In this document: positions 24,813 to 34,975 of the stretch, piece by piece
Layout of the letters: each line of letters begins with the position of its first letter
Position numbering within the stretch: the stretch's first letter is position 1
Source of the DNA: Methylomonas sp.
Lineage (GTDB): Bacteria > Pseudomonadota > Gammaproteobacteria > Methylococcales > Methylomonadaceae
Direction: 5' to 3'
DNA length: 64,000 bases
Assembly (NCBI RefSeq): GCF_023228165.1
Contig: NZ_JALOBS010000018.1
Span: forward strand, 47,887 to 111,886
The notes under the pieces: model-generated
What the model was told of the DNA's origin: nothing
The model's database searches: none
Seen by the model: the letters and a program-made list of their open reading frames with translations, nothing else
Program-made: the position numbers and the translations under genes

Positions 24813-25892
24813 TCACTGCTCCACAATTTGCACCCGCTGGGTAATCCCGCACAGCAAGGTATAGGGAATGGTGTCGGCGTGGCGGGCGATCTCTTCGACC
24901 GGCAGGCCGTCGCCCCATAAAGTCACCGGGTCGCCGGGTTGGGCGCCGGGCTGGCTGTTGAGGTCGACGGTGATCATGTCCATGGAGACCCGGCCGATCA
25001 GCGGCACGCGCTGGCCGTTAACCAAAACCGGCGCGCCGGCCTTGGTGTGGCGGTGGTAACCGTCGCCGTAACCGATGGAAATGACGCCCAAGCGGGTATC
25101 GGTTTGACATTGCCAGGTGCCGCTGTAGCCGACCGTTTCGCCGGCGGCGACGTTTTTGACTGCGATTAAACGGGAATGCAGGCTCATGGCCGGCCTTAAA
25201 CCGAAATCCGCGCCGGTTTTGCCGGCGAACGGCGAGCAGCCGTACAGCATCAGACCCGGTCTGACCCAGTCGCTGACCACATTGGGCCAGCCTATGATGC
25301 CGGCCGAGTTGGCGATGCTGCGTTGGCCGGGATAGCCTTGCACCGCGTCGTTAAACAGGTCGATTTGTTTACGGGTTTTATCGTCCAGCAAGTCGTCGGC
25401 ATTGGCGAAATGAGTAATCAGGTTGATCGGCTGCTTGACCAGCGCGCAATTTAGCAATTGCTGGTAGGCGGCATTGAAATCGGCGCCCTTGAAGCCCAGC
25501 CTGTTCATACCGGTGTCCATTTTCAGCCAGATGGATAGCGCGGTTTCCGGCGCGGTTTGCTGTTGTAACAGGCTGATTTGTTGCGGGGTGTGGATCACCG
25601 CATCCAGCTGATGTTGCAGCATCAGTTGTAATTCATCGATGCAGACAAAGCCCTGCAACACGGTGATCGGCTGGGTAAAGCCGGCTTTACGCAAGCGCAC
25701 GCCTTCGTCGACGCGGGCCACCGCCAGCCCGTCGGCCTGTTCCAGCGCTTTGGCCACCCGGGTGATGCCGTGGCCGTAGCCGTTAGCCTTGATCACCGCC
25801 ATGATTTTGTTGTTCGGTGCATAACGTTTGGCTTGGGCCAGATTATGCCGCACGGCTTCCAAGTCCAGATGTACGTAAGCCGCCGGGGTCAT
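24813..25892 (-). CDS. alr: Alanine racemase
   Basis: A 359-residue PLP enzyme that makes D-alanine for the cell wall. The PLP lysine lies in AVIKANGYGHG (about 33-43), the catalytic tyrosine in TVGYSGTW (about 251-258), and other motifs include WLKMDTGMNRLGF (about 123-135) and GRVSMDM (about 300-306). Length is normal. Its start overlaps the dnaB stop by 4 bases (ATGA), a common arrangement in gammaproteobacteria. Confidence 0.96.
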   Translation of the reverse strand: MTPAAYVHLDLEAVRHNLAQAKRYAPNNKIMAVIKANGYGHGITRVAKALEQADGLAVARVDEGVRLRKAGFTQPITVLQGFVCIDELQLMLQHQLDAVIHTPQQISLLQQQTAPETALSIWLKMDTGMNRLGFKGADFNAAYQQLLNCALVKQPINLITHFANADDLLDDKTRKQIDLFNDAVQGYPGQRSIANSAGIIGWPNVVSDWVRPGLMLYGCSPFAGKTGADFGLRPAMSLHSRLIAVKNVAAGETVGYSGTWQCQTDTRLGVISIGYGDGYHRHTKAGAPVLVNGQRVPLIGRVSMDMITVDLNSQPGAQPGDPVTLWGDGLPVEEIARHADTIPYTLLCGITQRVQIVEQ

Positions 25893-27283
25893 TCGTAATC
25901 CTCGCTACCGGTATAGGTGCCGGCGAAGTTTTCGAAGCGGGTGTATTGGCCCAAAAAGGTCAGCCGCACGGTACCCAGCGGGCCGTTCCGTTGTTTGCCG
26001 ATGATGACTTCGGCGATGCCTTTGTCCGGGCTGTCCTCGTTGTAGACCTCGTCGCGGTAGACGAAGATGATCAAGTCCGCGTCCTGTTCGATCGCCCCCG
26101 ATTCGCGCAAATCCGACATTACCGGACGTTTGTTAGGACGTTGCTCCAGATTTCGGTTCAACTGCGACAGGGCGATAACCGGCACATTCATTTCCTTGGC
26201 CAGCGCTTTCAGGCCTCGGGAAATGTCGGAAATCTGCTGCACCCGATTTTCACCGCTACTGGGCGACTGCATCAGTTGCAAGTAGTCCAAAACGATCAAA
26301 CCCAGCTGGCCGTGTTCGCGAGTCAGGCGGCGGGCGCGTGAGCGCACCTCGGTCGGGGTCAGGGCAGGGGTGTCGTCTATAAACAGCTTGGTTTCGGCCA
26401 ACAGGTTGATGGCGGAAGTCAGCCGCGGCCAATCGTCGTCGTCCAGCTTGCCGGTGCGCACCTTGTGTTGGTCGATACGGCCCAGCGACGACATCATCCG
26501 CATCGCCAAGGCTTCGCCCGGCATCTCCATGCTGAATACCGCTACCGGCATGCCGCTTTTTAACGCCACGTTTTCGGCCATGTTCATGGCGATAGTGGTT
26601 TTGCCCATCGAAGGTCGGCCGGCCACGATGATGAGATCGGCGGGTTGCAGTCCGGAGGTTTTTTCATCCAGATCGGTAAAGCCGGTACTGGCGCCGGTGA
26701 TGTCGCCGTCCAGTTCGTAGAGGGTCTCGATTTTATCGACGGCCTTGGCCAACAGGGACTTGATGGAACTGAAGCCGCCCTGGCCGCGCTGGCGCTGCTC
26801 GGCGATTTCGAACACCTTGCGTTCGGCGTTTTCCAGCAGATCGGCGGTTTCTCGACCTTCGGTGCTGAAGGCGGAATCGGAAATTTCGGTGCCGATATGA
26901 ATCAGCTGCCGCAGCACCGAGCGGTCGCGAACGATGTTGGCGTAAGCGACGATATTGGCGGCGCTGGGGGTGTCCTTGGCCAGCATGCCCAAATAGGCCA
27001 GGCCGCCGACATCCTTGAGTTCGCCGGTGCTTTCCAGCACCTCGGACAAGGTCACTACATCAAACGGATCCTGTTTTTCGGCCAGCTGTGCGATGGCTCG
27101 GAAGATCAGTTGATGGTCGCGGCGGTAAAAATCGGTTTCGACGACTTTATCGGCCACCGAATCCCAGGTCTGGTTGTCCAGCATCAGACCGCCCAATACC
27201 GATTGCTCGGCCTGGATGGAATGCGGGGGTACTTTCAGGGAGTCGACAGCGAGATCGGGGGCGAAATAATAGTCTTCGGACAT
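25889..27283 (-). CDS. dnaB: Replicative DNA helicase DnaB
   Basis: A 464-residue hexameric helicase. The N-terminal DnaB domain begins PPHSIQAEQSVLGGLMLD. The RecA-like motor has Walker A GRPSMGKTTIAMN (about 210-222), the IVLDYLQLM Walker B (about 316-324) and SQLNRNLEQRPNKRPVMSDLRESG (about 354-377). No intein is present. The ATG at 27283 is chosen over a TTG 15 bases upstream. It is co-transcribed with alr. Confidence 0.97.
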   Translation of the reverse strand: MSEDYYFAPDLAVDSLKVPPHSIQAEQSVLGGLMLDNQTWDSVADKVVETDFYRRDHQLIFRAIAQLAEKQDPFDVVTLSEVLESTGELKDVGGLAYLGMLAKDTPSAANIVAYANIVRDRSVLRQLIHIGTEISDSAFSTEGRETADLLENAERKVFEIAEQRQRGQGGFSSIKSLLAKAVDKIETLYELDGDITGASTGFTDLDEKTSGLQPADLIIVAGRPSMGKTTIAMNMAENVALKSGMPVAVFSMEMPGEALAMRMMSSLGRIDQHKVRTGKLDDDDWPRLTSAINLLAETKLFIDDTPALTPTEVRSRARRLTREHGQLGLIVLDYLQLMQSPSSGENRVQQISDISRGLKALAKEMNVPVIALSQLNRNLEQRPNKRPVMSDLRESGAIEQDADLIIFVYRDEVYNEDSPDKGIAEVIIGKQRNGPLGTVRLTFLGQYTRFENFAGTYTGSEDYE

Positions 27284-27361
27284 CGGCGGCTTAATCAAAA
27301 GCAGTGGTTAGTGGCAAGCCGGCAATTATAACGCATCGGGCCGCCGGATAATTGGCTGCAC

Positions 27362-28609
27362 TTAGTTGCCGCAGGCCAATTGATAATAAGCGTCGGCATG
27401 TTCGGCCAGTTTGTCGACCACCGAGGCATCCAATTCACCCACCTTTACGCGGTGGCGCAAATCATCCAGTATGTCGTCTAAAGCCATGCTTTCCCGATAG
27501 GGCCGGGTTTGCGCCAAGGCCTGAAAAATATCCGCCACGCTGATGATGCGGCACTCCAGATCCTGCGCCGCGCCGCTGGATTTAAACGGATAACCTTCGC
27601 CGCGCAGGTTTTCGTGATGAAAACCGGCCCAGACCGGGATTTTGCTATTGGCGAATACCCGCTGCAGGATGCGGTAAGTGTCGTAGCTATGTCTTTGCAT
27701 GCTGGCCCGTTCATTGGAAGTCAATTGACCGGGTTTGTCGATGATGTCTTCCGAGACCCGTAATTTACCGATATCGTGCAGCAAGCCGGCAATTTCGACT
27801 TGTTCCAGCTCTTGGCCGTTAATGCCAAAGTCCTCGGCCAGCTGTCTGGCCACTAAAGCCACCCGTTCCGAGTGCAGCTCGGTATAAGGGCTTTTGGCAT
27901 CCACTACTCTGGAAAACAAACGGGCCAGTTCGCGTTGGGCGGTGTAGTCCAACGCCACGGGGGCGATATGTTCACCCAAGCTGCGTAAATCCTCATCCAG
28001 ATAGTCCGGCTCCATAGCCAACCAGAAGGCCTGACTGTCGGCGATTCGGGCAAATGCCGTCAGTAATTCCGGTGCGAACAGCGTGCCGGATAAAGCCTGC
28101 AGGCGTAAAACGATGCCAGGGGCGGCGGTCAAAATTTGTTCGCTGTTTAAATACGGCACTTGCAGCACATCGATACGGTCGGCCAAGTAAAGTAAATTGG
28201 CGCGCAGACGGGTGCGTTGATCCAGCGGTAATTGCAACAGCTGTTCCCAACGGGTGTGATGATAGCGGACTTCAGGGGCCAGATGGGCGAGCAGAGGGCA
28301 GGCGGATAAATAGTCGGCACCGCGTTCCGCATGCGCTTCCGCGCCATTCCATTCCAGGGTTTCCGTCAATTGGCGGTGTTCCCGAATCTGAGCCACGCCG
28401 CAATCGTGCAACATGCCCGCATGCAGAATACTGAGTCGCTCCGACTCGGGCCAGTGCAGTTCGCCGGCAATATGATGGGCCATTATCGCTACGCGCTTGC
28501 CGTGCTTGATTTCGTCTATACCGACGAGATCAAGCGAACAACTTAGCGCGGTAATGGCGCTGTGTAGGTCAATTTTGTCTTGCATCATCAGATGTGATTC
28601 CCTGGTCAT
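27362..28609 (-). CDS. Tandem HD domain protein with HD-GYP-like C-terminus
   Basis: A 415-residue protein with two metal-dependent phosphohydrolase-type domains. The first has HGKRVAIMAHHIAGEL and MLHDCGVAQ (about 37-74). The second is HD-GYP-like: HSERVALVARQLAEDFG, GLLHDIGKLRVSEDIIDKPG (about 270-289) and HHENLRGEGYPF (about 325-336). HD-GYP enzymes degrade c-di-GMP. Here the canonical HHExxDGxGYP motif has R in place of D, so activity may be altered. No receiver domain is attached. It is encoded just downstream of, and in the same direction as, a GGDEF regulator. Confidence 0.85.
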   Translation of the reverse strand: MTRESHLMMQDKIDLHSAITALSCSLDLVGIDEIKHGKRVAIMAHHIAGELHWPESERLSILHAGMLHDCGVAQIREHRQLTETLEWNGAEAHAERGADYLSACPLLAHLAPEVRYHHTRWEQLLQLPLDQRTRLRANLLYLADRIDVLQVPYLNSEQILTAAPGIVLRLQALSGTLFAPELLTAFARIADSQAFWLAMEPDYLDEDLRSLGEHIAPVALDYTAQRELARLFSRVVDAKSPYTELHSERVALVARQLAEDFGINGQELEQVEIAGLLHDIGKLRVSEDIIDKPGQLTSNERASMQRHSYDTYRILQRVFANSKIPVWAGFHHENLRGEGYPFKSSGAAQDLECRIISVADIFQALAQTRPYRESMALDDILDDLRHRVKVGELDASVVDKLAEHADAYYQLACGN

Positions 28610-28684
28610 GATAACGGCAAAATTTCAAGGCGTGCTTCTAGTGCCCGCGCTTGTGCCAACGGTATTGAGCGGCGGAGTCTATTA

Positions 28685-29977
28685 TCAGTCCGCGCAAACC
28701 ACACAATTCCTGCCGCCTTGCTTGGCTTTATAAAGCGCCGTGTCCGCTTGTTTGAATAAGGTTTCGTGAGAAATATCGGTATCAAAGTCCTCGTAACTGC
28801 TAATGCCGAAGCTTGCCGTAATTGAATGGTCGGCCATTTGGCGTTTGCTGAAACGCTCCCTTTGTTTTTCCATCAATATCTTGGCCTCCGCCAAGGTACA
28901 TTTGCTCAGAAAAATCACAAACTCCTCGCCTCCCCAACGAAAAACCAGATCGCCCTTGCGGAAAGCGTTGCGTAGCCAGTTACCGGTCTCCATCAGGACT
29001 TTATCGCCTTGATCATGGCCGTGTTCGTCATTGATACGCTTGAAAAAATCCAGATCCATCATCACCAGACTGACGGGGATTTTCTTACGTTTGCAGTCGG
29101 CAAGCGATTTGGGCAGCAACTGATTCAGGGCGATGCGGTTATACAGCTGGGTGAGCGGGTCCAGCATGGCCATTTCCTGGAGCACTTTTCGCTCTCTGCT
29201 CAATTCATTAAAAAGCTGATTTTCCTTGATCAAGCGGGCTATCCGAAACAGCATTTCTTCGGGGTTGATGGGTTTGGTCATGTAATCGTTGATACCCAAC
29301 TGGAATAGCTCTATGCGTCGCGAGATTTCATCGTAAGCGGTAATCGCAAAAATGGGCGTTAAACCTTTTTCCGATGCTTCGCGGCGTACGCTTCGTACCA
29401 AATTCAATCCCGACATATTGCCGCTCAGCACCATGTCGGTGATGATAATGTCGTATGGGTTTTCCAGAAAGGCATCCAAGGCCTGCTCGGCGGTAAAAAA
29501 CGCATCGACCTCAAGTCCGATGAATTCCAATTGCAGTTTCAACCATTTTTGTTGCGCGGGAGAATCTTCAATCAGTAAGGCATTGCCAATCAATTTGCTG
29601 TTTATCAAGTTGGCATATCGCTGCAGATAAGTCTGAAACTGAGCAATATTGTTTTTGTTGTAGATGTCCGTAGCACCTGCCCGTAAAGCGCCTTTAAGTA
29701 CCTCGGGATTATCCTCGCCGGTAAATAGGATTATGCGGCTGTTTTTCGTTGCGGGATTACTACGCAAATGTTTGCAAAGTATTTCACCGGATAAATCAGG
29801 TAGGTGATATGCGATGCAAATGAGATTAAAACTGTGGTCTTGGCTGATTTCAACGGCTTCGGCACCCGTAGAGCAAATAACCGTATCGAAGTTATGGCTG
29901 TGCATAATTTCGCTTAACAGTCCCTGATACAGCTTGGTTGTTTCCACAACTAAGACTCTATTGCTAAAGCATGGCAT
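28685..29977 (-). CDS. Response regulator diguanylate cyclase (REC-REC-GGDEF)
   Basis: A 430-residue protein with two receiver domains (about 5-120 and 132-250) and a C-terminal GGDEF domain (about 270-430). The active site is GGEEF in FRWGGEEFVIFL, so c-di-GMP synthesis is expected. The second receiver has the phosphoacceptor in IIITDMVL. The first lacks it: the position reads LICIAYHLP, and the acidic pair is reduced to ET, so it is probably a pseudo-receiver used for regulation or dimerisation. ATG at 29977 is preferred over an upstream TTG. The layout resembles PleD-type cyclases. Confidence 0.9.
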   Translation of the reverse strand: MPCFSNRVLVVETTKLYQGLLSEIMHSHNFDTVICSTGAEAVEISQDHSFNLICIAYHLPDLSGEILCKHLRSNPATKNSRIILFTGEDNPEVLKGALRAGATDIYNKNNIAQFQTYLQRYANLINSKLIGNALLIEDSPAQQKWLKLQLEFIGLEVDAFFTAEQALDAFLENPYDIIITDMVLSGNMSGLNLVRSVRREASEKGLTPIFAITAYDEISRRIELFQLGINDYMTKPINPEEMLFRIARLIKENQLFNELSRERKVLQEMAMLDPLTQLYNRIALNQLLPKSLADCKRKKIPVSLVMMDLDFFKRINDEHGHDQGDKVLMETGNWLRNAFRKGDLVFRWGGEEFVIFLSKCTLAEAKILMEKQRERFSKRQMADHSITASFGISSYEDFDTDISHETLFKQADTALYKAKQGGRNCVVCAD

Positions 29978-30116
29978 AAGGTCGTTCGCAATAACCCACA
30001 AAAATCTATCTTAGCATGCGACTGGAAAGAAAGGCGAAGCGGTATTTATCAGTAACTAACCGTTACACCGCTGATGGCGAAGCAGTTTTCGGGCGGTTTT
30101 TGGACGCCGAACAGCA

Positions 30117-31712
30117 TCAAGCGGTACCGGGTTTAATATCGAATGCCACGCAGACTCTTTCCTGGTTCGATTGAAACGGAATAGTGCGGTGGAACAGCGA
30201 TGAAGGGAATAAAACCAAATCGCCGACCGCCTGATCCACAATCCGGCTGGGAAAGTCGTCATGCAGACGCGGGTAATCGTCCCCGTCGGTGCCGTATTCG
30301 AAACTGCCTTCGTGTCCCGCGCCCTTATCGGGTAATTGTAAGTACACGCAGCCGCTGATCCAGCCTTCTTCGTGGATATGCGAGGTCAGATAACCGCCCT
30401 GTTGCATGCGTAAATACCAGGAACTGGCAAATTCCAGGTTTTTCGGAAACAGCCGGATCAGGTTGTCGTTACTGCCGGCGAACTGCTTTTGATAGGCCTT
30501 GACTTTGGCGCGTATCAACGCAGCCAGTTTTTGAAACGACGGCTCTGCCCGTTGCAGTAAATTGCCTGCCGATTGCATGCCGTAATACAAACGGCCTTGT
30601 TTGCGTTCGGCAATGGCCAGATGGGTGATGTCGTTTAAGAGTTCATTTAATAACGGGCTGTCCGGGTTAGAGAGTTCTTCAATGCGGGTGTGCTGCACGA
30701 AATCCATCGGACTTTTGCAGAATCGATAATTGTTTTCCCGCCGAAAATTGATGGCGTAATGGGTGGACAGGGTGCCCAACAGGATGGAGTGGTGGCGGGC
30801 GGTTTTTACCTGTTCGTCCAGGCGCTGCTTAAAGGCTTCGAATTGGCCGGTTTTATACAGGCATTGCAATACCCGCTCCTGGGCATCGGCAAAGTCGGAA
30901 GCGGCGAAGTAGGGCGCGGCTTCCTCGAGCTGGCCGCCCAGGCAATAGCTTTCTCCCAAGTTGTAATTGGCGCGGGCATGTTGTGGTTGAGCCTTTAAGG
31001 CTTGCCGATAACTGCGCACTGCTTCGTCCATATCGCCCTGGTCGCGGTAAATTTCGCCGATATCGTTCCAGGCATCGGCAAAGTGCGGCTCCAAGCGCAA
31101 GGCTTCCTTGAATTCCCGCAGGGCCGCCTGGTGTTCGCCTTGTCCGTACAAGGTCGTGCCCAGATTGAAATGTCCGCGGGCGTCGTTATTCAGCGCCAAG
31201 GCCTGGCGGTAGCAATGCTCTGCCGCTTGCGGATCGCCGCGCAGCTGCAACACCGTGCCCCAATTGACCCAGGCTTCGAAAAAGCCCGGTTGCTGCTGCA
31301 CGGCCTGTTGATAATGTTTGGCGGCTTCCGGTAACTGGTTTTGCTGCTGCAACAACGCGCCCAGATTAAAATGGGCCACGCTGAAATCGGCCTTCAGTTG
31401 CAAGGCTTTACGGTAACTGGCCATGGCGGCCTTGACATCATTCAACTGGGTATAAATAGCCCCGAGGTTGAAGTGCAGTTCGGCAATCCGTGGGTCTAGG
31501 GTCAGAATTTTACGAAACGTGGCGGCCGCCTCGCGTAATTTGCCTTGGCCTTGCTGGCACATAGCCAACAGATTCAACACGGCCGCCGATTTGGGGTGGC
31601 GCGTCGATAAGGCCAAGGCCCGATGTTCCGCCAAGGCTAATTGGCCGTTCTGGTATAAATGATGCAGGGCCTGCAATTCGCCGGGCTGAGGGTGTTTAGG
31701 TAATGGCTTCAT
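30117..31712 (-). CDS. TPR protein with C-terminal 2OG-Fe(II) oxygenase-like domain
   Basis: A 531-residue protein. The first about 290 residues hold about seven tetratricopeptide repeats (for example AELHFNLGAIYTQLNDVKAAMASYRKAL). The C-terminal about 200 residues match the putative 2OG-Fe(II) oxygenase family often fused to TPRs: SSWYLRMQQGGYLTSHIHEEGWISGCVYLQLP, then GDLVLFPSSLFHRTIPF. The paired histidines in HIHEEGW and the later FHRT are candidate iron ligands. These proteins may hydroxylate proteins or glycans, but the substrate is unknown. It is a single gene. Confidence 0.87.
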   Translation of the reverse strand: MKPLPKHPQPGELQALHHLYQNGQLALAEHRALALSTRHPKSAAVLNLLAMCQQGQGKLREAAATFRKILTLDPRIAELHFNLGAIYTQLNDVKAAMASYRKALQLKADFSVAHFNLGALLQQQNQLPEAAKHYQQAVQQQPGFFEAWVNWGTVLQLRGDPQAAEHCYRQALALNNDARGHFNLGTTLYGQGEHQAALREFKEALRLEPHFADAWNDIGEIYRDQGDMDEAVRSYRQALKAQPQHARANYNLGESYCLGGQLEEAAPYFAASDFADAQERVLQCLYKTGQFEAFKQRLDEQVKTARHHSILLGTLSTHYAINFRRENNYRFCKSPMDFVQHTRIEELSNPDSPLLNELLNDITHLAIAERKQGRLYYGMQSAGNLLQRAEPSFQKLAALIRAKVKAYQKQFAGSNDNLIRLFPKNLEFASSWYLRMQQGGYLTSHIHEEGWISGCVYLQLPDKGAGHEGSFEYGTDGDDYPRLHDDFPSRIVDQAVGDLVLFPSSLFHRTIPFQSNQERVCVAFDIKPGTA

Positions 31713-31870
31713 TGAGTCAATGGGCTACAAACTGACAAGACTGTTTCAGGATAACGTAAGCTGTTTTAAACGCCAAGCGGCTATTGCTGAAAGCAGCTTG
31801 CAGGCCAACATAGACCCGCACCCGTCCGACAAGGCACAATACGCGCTGGTTGATATTGGTCGGTTTATAC

Positions 31871-34800
31871 ATGCTTGCTACTCTAATTCGCTTTTCCATA
31901 CGCTATTCCGGCGTCGTCGTCGCCCTGGCCGTATTGCTGATGGCCTTCGGCGTCTACCGGTTTATGAGTGCGGGACTGGATATTTTTCCGGAATTCGCCC
32001 CCAAACGGGTGATTATTCAAACCGAAGCGCCCGGCTTGGCGGCCGAGCAGGTGGAAGTGCTGGTGACGTTGCCCATCGAAACCGCTATCCGTTCCTTGAT
32101 AGGTCTGGAAGCCTTGCGCTCGGAATCGATACAGGGCTTGTCCATCATCACCGCTACCTTTGCCGAAGACAGCGATATTTATCGTAATCGCCAGTTGGTG
32201 AGCGAGCGGCTGGCCAGCGTGGGGCAGCATCTGCCGGCGGGTATCGGTACGCCGGTAGCCGTGCCGTTGTCCTCGTCTTCTTCTACCGTGCTGACGATTG
32301 GCTTGAGTTCGGACAGTCAATCGATGATGGAGTTACGCAGCATGGTGGATTGGAGTTTGGCGCCCCGCTTGTTGGCTGTGCCAGGGGTGGCCGATGTGAA
32401 TGTATTCGGCGGCGACGTGCGGCAACTGCAGGTACAGGTAAGGCCGGAGGCTTTGCAGCGCTTTAACCTGAGTCTGGACGAAGTGGTTGCCGCTGCCGGC
32501 GGGGCAGCGCAAATCAGCGGGGCCGGGTTTATTGAAAACAGCAATCAACGCTTTACGCTGCAAGTCAGCGGGCAGCCGGCCAGCCCCGAGCAATTTAAAA
32601 GTCTGGTGGTGAAGCGCCAAAACGGCAGCAGTATTACCTTAGCCGATGTGGCGGATATTCAATACGCCGCCGCGCCGCCGATCAGCGCCGCCCAAATCAT
32701 GGGCAAACCCGGGGTGGTGCTGATGATAATCGGCCAGTTCGGCGCCAATACCTTATCGGTGTCGCGGCAGGTGGAAAACGTGTTGGCAGGATTTGCACCT
32801 TTGTTTAAACAGCAGGGGGTGGACTTTTACTCGCACCTGTTCCGGCCGGCCGATTACATCGAGACTTCGGTACACAATCTGGCCGGCCACTTGTTGTTCG
32901 GCGGTTTGTTTGTAGTGGTGATTTTGTACCTGTTTTTATTCAATTTTCGCAGCGCGTTTATCGCTGCACTGGCAATACCGTTGTCGTTGATCTCGGCGGT
33001 GATCGTGCTGCTGGAGATGGGTGTCAATCTAAATATCATGGTGTTGGGCGGCTTGGCGATAGCCTTGGGCGAAGTGGTCGACGACGCCATCATCGACACC
33101 GAAAACATCTTTCGCCGGCTGCGGGAAAACCAGCGTAAACCACGACCGACCGGCATTGCCGAAGTCATCCAGCAGGCTTCCCTGGAAGTGCGCGGTTCGG
33201 TGGTCTATGCCAGCTTTATCGTCGCCCTGGTATTCGTGCCGTTATTGACCTTGAGCGGCGTGGCCGGGCGCTTGTTTTCGCCCTTGGGCTATTCCTATAT
33301 TCTGGCGATATTAATGTCGTTGCTGGTGGCGCTGACGTTGACGCCGGCCTTATGCCATTTATTGCTAAAACGCAATTTATCGCAAGATATCGATCCGCCG
33401 TTGATCAAGCGGCTGAAACCGCTGTATGCCCAGCAATTGCAATGGGTAATGCGGCACTTCAAAGCGGTTGCCCTGAGCTGTTTGCTGCTGTTTCTGCTGG
33501 GCGTGCTGGCCTTTTTACGCCTGGACCACAAGTTTCTGCCGGAACTGCGCGAAGGTCATTTCATCGTGCACACCGCCAGCGTGCCCGGCACCTCCTTGAC
33601 CGAATCGATCCGGGTCGGCAGCTTGTTGACCGAACAATTTCTGGCCGTCGAGGGGGTGGAATCGGTATCGCAGTGGGCGGGCAGGGCGGAACGCGGTGCC
33701 GATACCTATGGCAGTCATTACAGCGAATACGAAGTCAGGCTAAAACCGTTATCCGGTGCCGGCCAACAACGGGTATTGGAAGATTTGCGCGATATTCTGG
33801 ACCACTTCCCGGGTATTCATTACGAAGCCAATACCTTTTTGACCGAACGGGTGGACGAAACCATTTCCGGCTATACGGCGCCGGTGGTGGTGAATATTTT
33901 CGGCAACGATTTGGCCGCGCTGGATGCTAAAGCCCAGGCCGCGGCAAAAATTATCCAAACCATACCCGGTGCGGTCGATGTGCAAATGCGTTCGCCGCCG
34001 GCCACCTCGATACTGGATGTGCGCTTGAATCTGGACCAGTTGCAATTTCGCGGCATTAGTCCGGCGCAGGTCATGCTGGCGCTGGAAACCGCATACGAAG
34101 GCCGTATCGTCGGCAAAAACATTCAAGGCAACCGGATTTTCAATGTGGCAGTGACCTTGCCGCCCGAGTTGAAAACACGGGCCGATTCCTTGCGACAAAT
34201 TGCGTTAAAAAATGCCGATGGCGAGCGGGTCTTGCTTGGACAGGTGGCCGAGATTCGTCATAGCGAAGGTCGTTACAACATTCTGCACCAAGGCGGGTTA
34301 AGGGCGCAGAGCGTTACCTGCAATGTCGAGGGACGCGATATGGACGCCTTCATGCGAGAACTGAAAAGCCGGTTATTAAACGATATCGTCTGGAGCAGCG
34401 ATAGCTATCCGGAATTTATCGGTGCGGCAATTGAGCAGGCCAAGGCCCGTCGGACCTTGATCTTGCAATCGCTAATGGCGGGAGCCGGCGTATTGGTTTT
34501 TATTTATATCGCACTGGGCAGCATGCGGCATATGCTGCTGACTTTGGTAAATCTGCCGTTTGCCTTGCTGGGCGGCGTGCTGGCGGTGGTGTTGACCGAC
34601 GCGGCCTTATCGGTGGGTTCGTTTGTCGGTTTTGTGACCTTGTTCGGTATTACCGTGCGCAACTGTATCATGTTGATTTCGCATTACCGGCATCTGATTG
34701 AGCGCGAAGGTCAGAGCTGGTCGGCGGCGACGGCGTTGCGCGGTGCGCAGGAGCGGCTGCCGTCCATCCTAATGACCGCGCTGGTTACCGCGTTGGCCAT

Positions 34801-34975
34801 GCTGCCGGTGGCCTTCGACAGCGACAATCCGGGGCGGGAAATCATGGGGCCGATGGCGGCCATCATCATCGGCGGTTTGGTGTCGTCGACGCTGTTGAAT
34901 CTGCTGTTGTTGCCGGCGATATTGTTACGGTATGGGCGGTTCGAAGTACGGGCCAATTCGCCATACCCAGTATGA
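31871..34975 (+). CDS. Heavy-metal RND efflux pump inner membrane subunit (CusA/CzcA family)
   Basis: A 1034-residue RND transporter. The N-terminal helix and DIFPEFAPKRVIIQTEAPGL start the first porter domain. The HME-RND signature appears as ALGEVVDDAIIDTENIFRRLRENQ in the fourth membrane helix, where the acidic residues form the proton relay. A second set of helices covers the C-terminal third. The nearest families are CusA, CzcA and other metal pumps. The expected periplasmic adaptor (CusB) and outer membrane partner (CusC) are not encoded next to it, so it must borrow partners from elsewhere or be a remnant operon. ATG at 31871 is used. Confidence 0.88.
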   Translation: MLATLIRFSIRYSGVVVALAVLLMAFGVYRFMSAGLDIFPEFAPKRVIIQTEAPGLAAEQVEVLVTLPIETAIRSLIGLEALRSESIQGLSIITATFAEDSDIYRNRQLVSERLASVGQHLPAGIGTPVAVPLSSSSSTVLTIGLSSDSQSMMELRSMVDWSLAPRLLAVPGVADVNVFGGDVRQLQVQVRPEALQRFNLSLDEVVAAAGGAAQISGAGFIENSNQRFTLQVSGQPASPEQFKSLVVKRQNGSSITLADVADIQYAAAPPISAAQIMGKPGVVLMIIGQFGANTLSVSRQVENVLAGFAPLFKQQGVDFYSHLFRPADYIETSVHNLAGHLLFGGLFVVVILYLFLFNFRSAFIAALAIPLSLISAVIVLLEMGVNLNIMVLGGLAIALGEVVDDAIIDTENIFRRLRENQRKPRPTGIAEVIQQASLEVRGSVVYASFIVALVFVPLLTLSGVAGRLFSPLGYSYILAILMSLLVALTLTPALCHLLLKRNLSQDIDPPLIKRLKPLYAQQLQWVMRHFKAVALSCLLLFLLGVLAFLRLDHKFLPELREGHFIVHTASVPGTSLTESIRVGSLLTEQFLAVEGVESVSQWAGRAERGADTYGSHYSEYEVRLKPLSGAGQQRVLEDLRDILDHFPGIHYEANTFLTERVDETISGYTAPVVVNIFGNDLAALDAKAQAAAKIIQTIPGAVDVQMRSPPATSILDVRLNLDQLQFRGISPAQVMLALETAYEGRIVGKNIQGNRIFNVAVTLPPELKTRADSLRQIALKNADGERVLLGQVAEIRHSEGRYNILHQGGLRAQSVTCNVEGRDMDAFMRELKSRLLNDIVWSSDSYPEFIGAAIEQAKARRTLILQSLMAGAGVLVFIYIALGSMRHMLLTLVNLPFALLGGVLAVVLTDAALSVGSFVGFVTLFGITVRNCIMLISHYRHLIEREGQSWSAATALRGAQERLPSILMTALVTALAMLPVAFDSDNPGREIMGPMAAIIIGGLVSSTLLNLLLLPAILLRYGRFEVRANSPYPV

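Noticed and set aside
26645..27331. A long forward frame opposite dnaB
   Set aside because: It is an antisense shadow of a clearly coding helicase gene and is glycine-rich without a family pattern.
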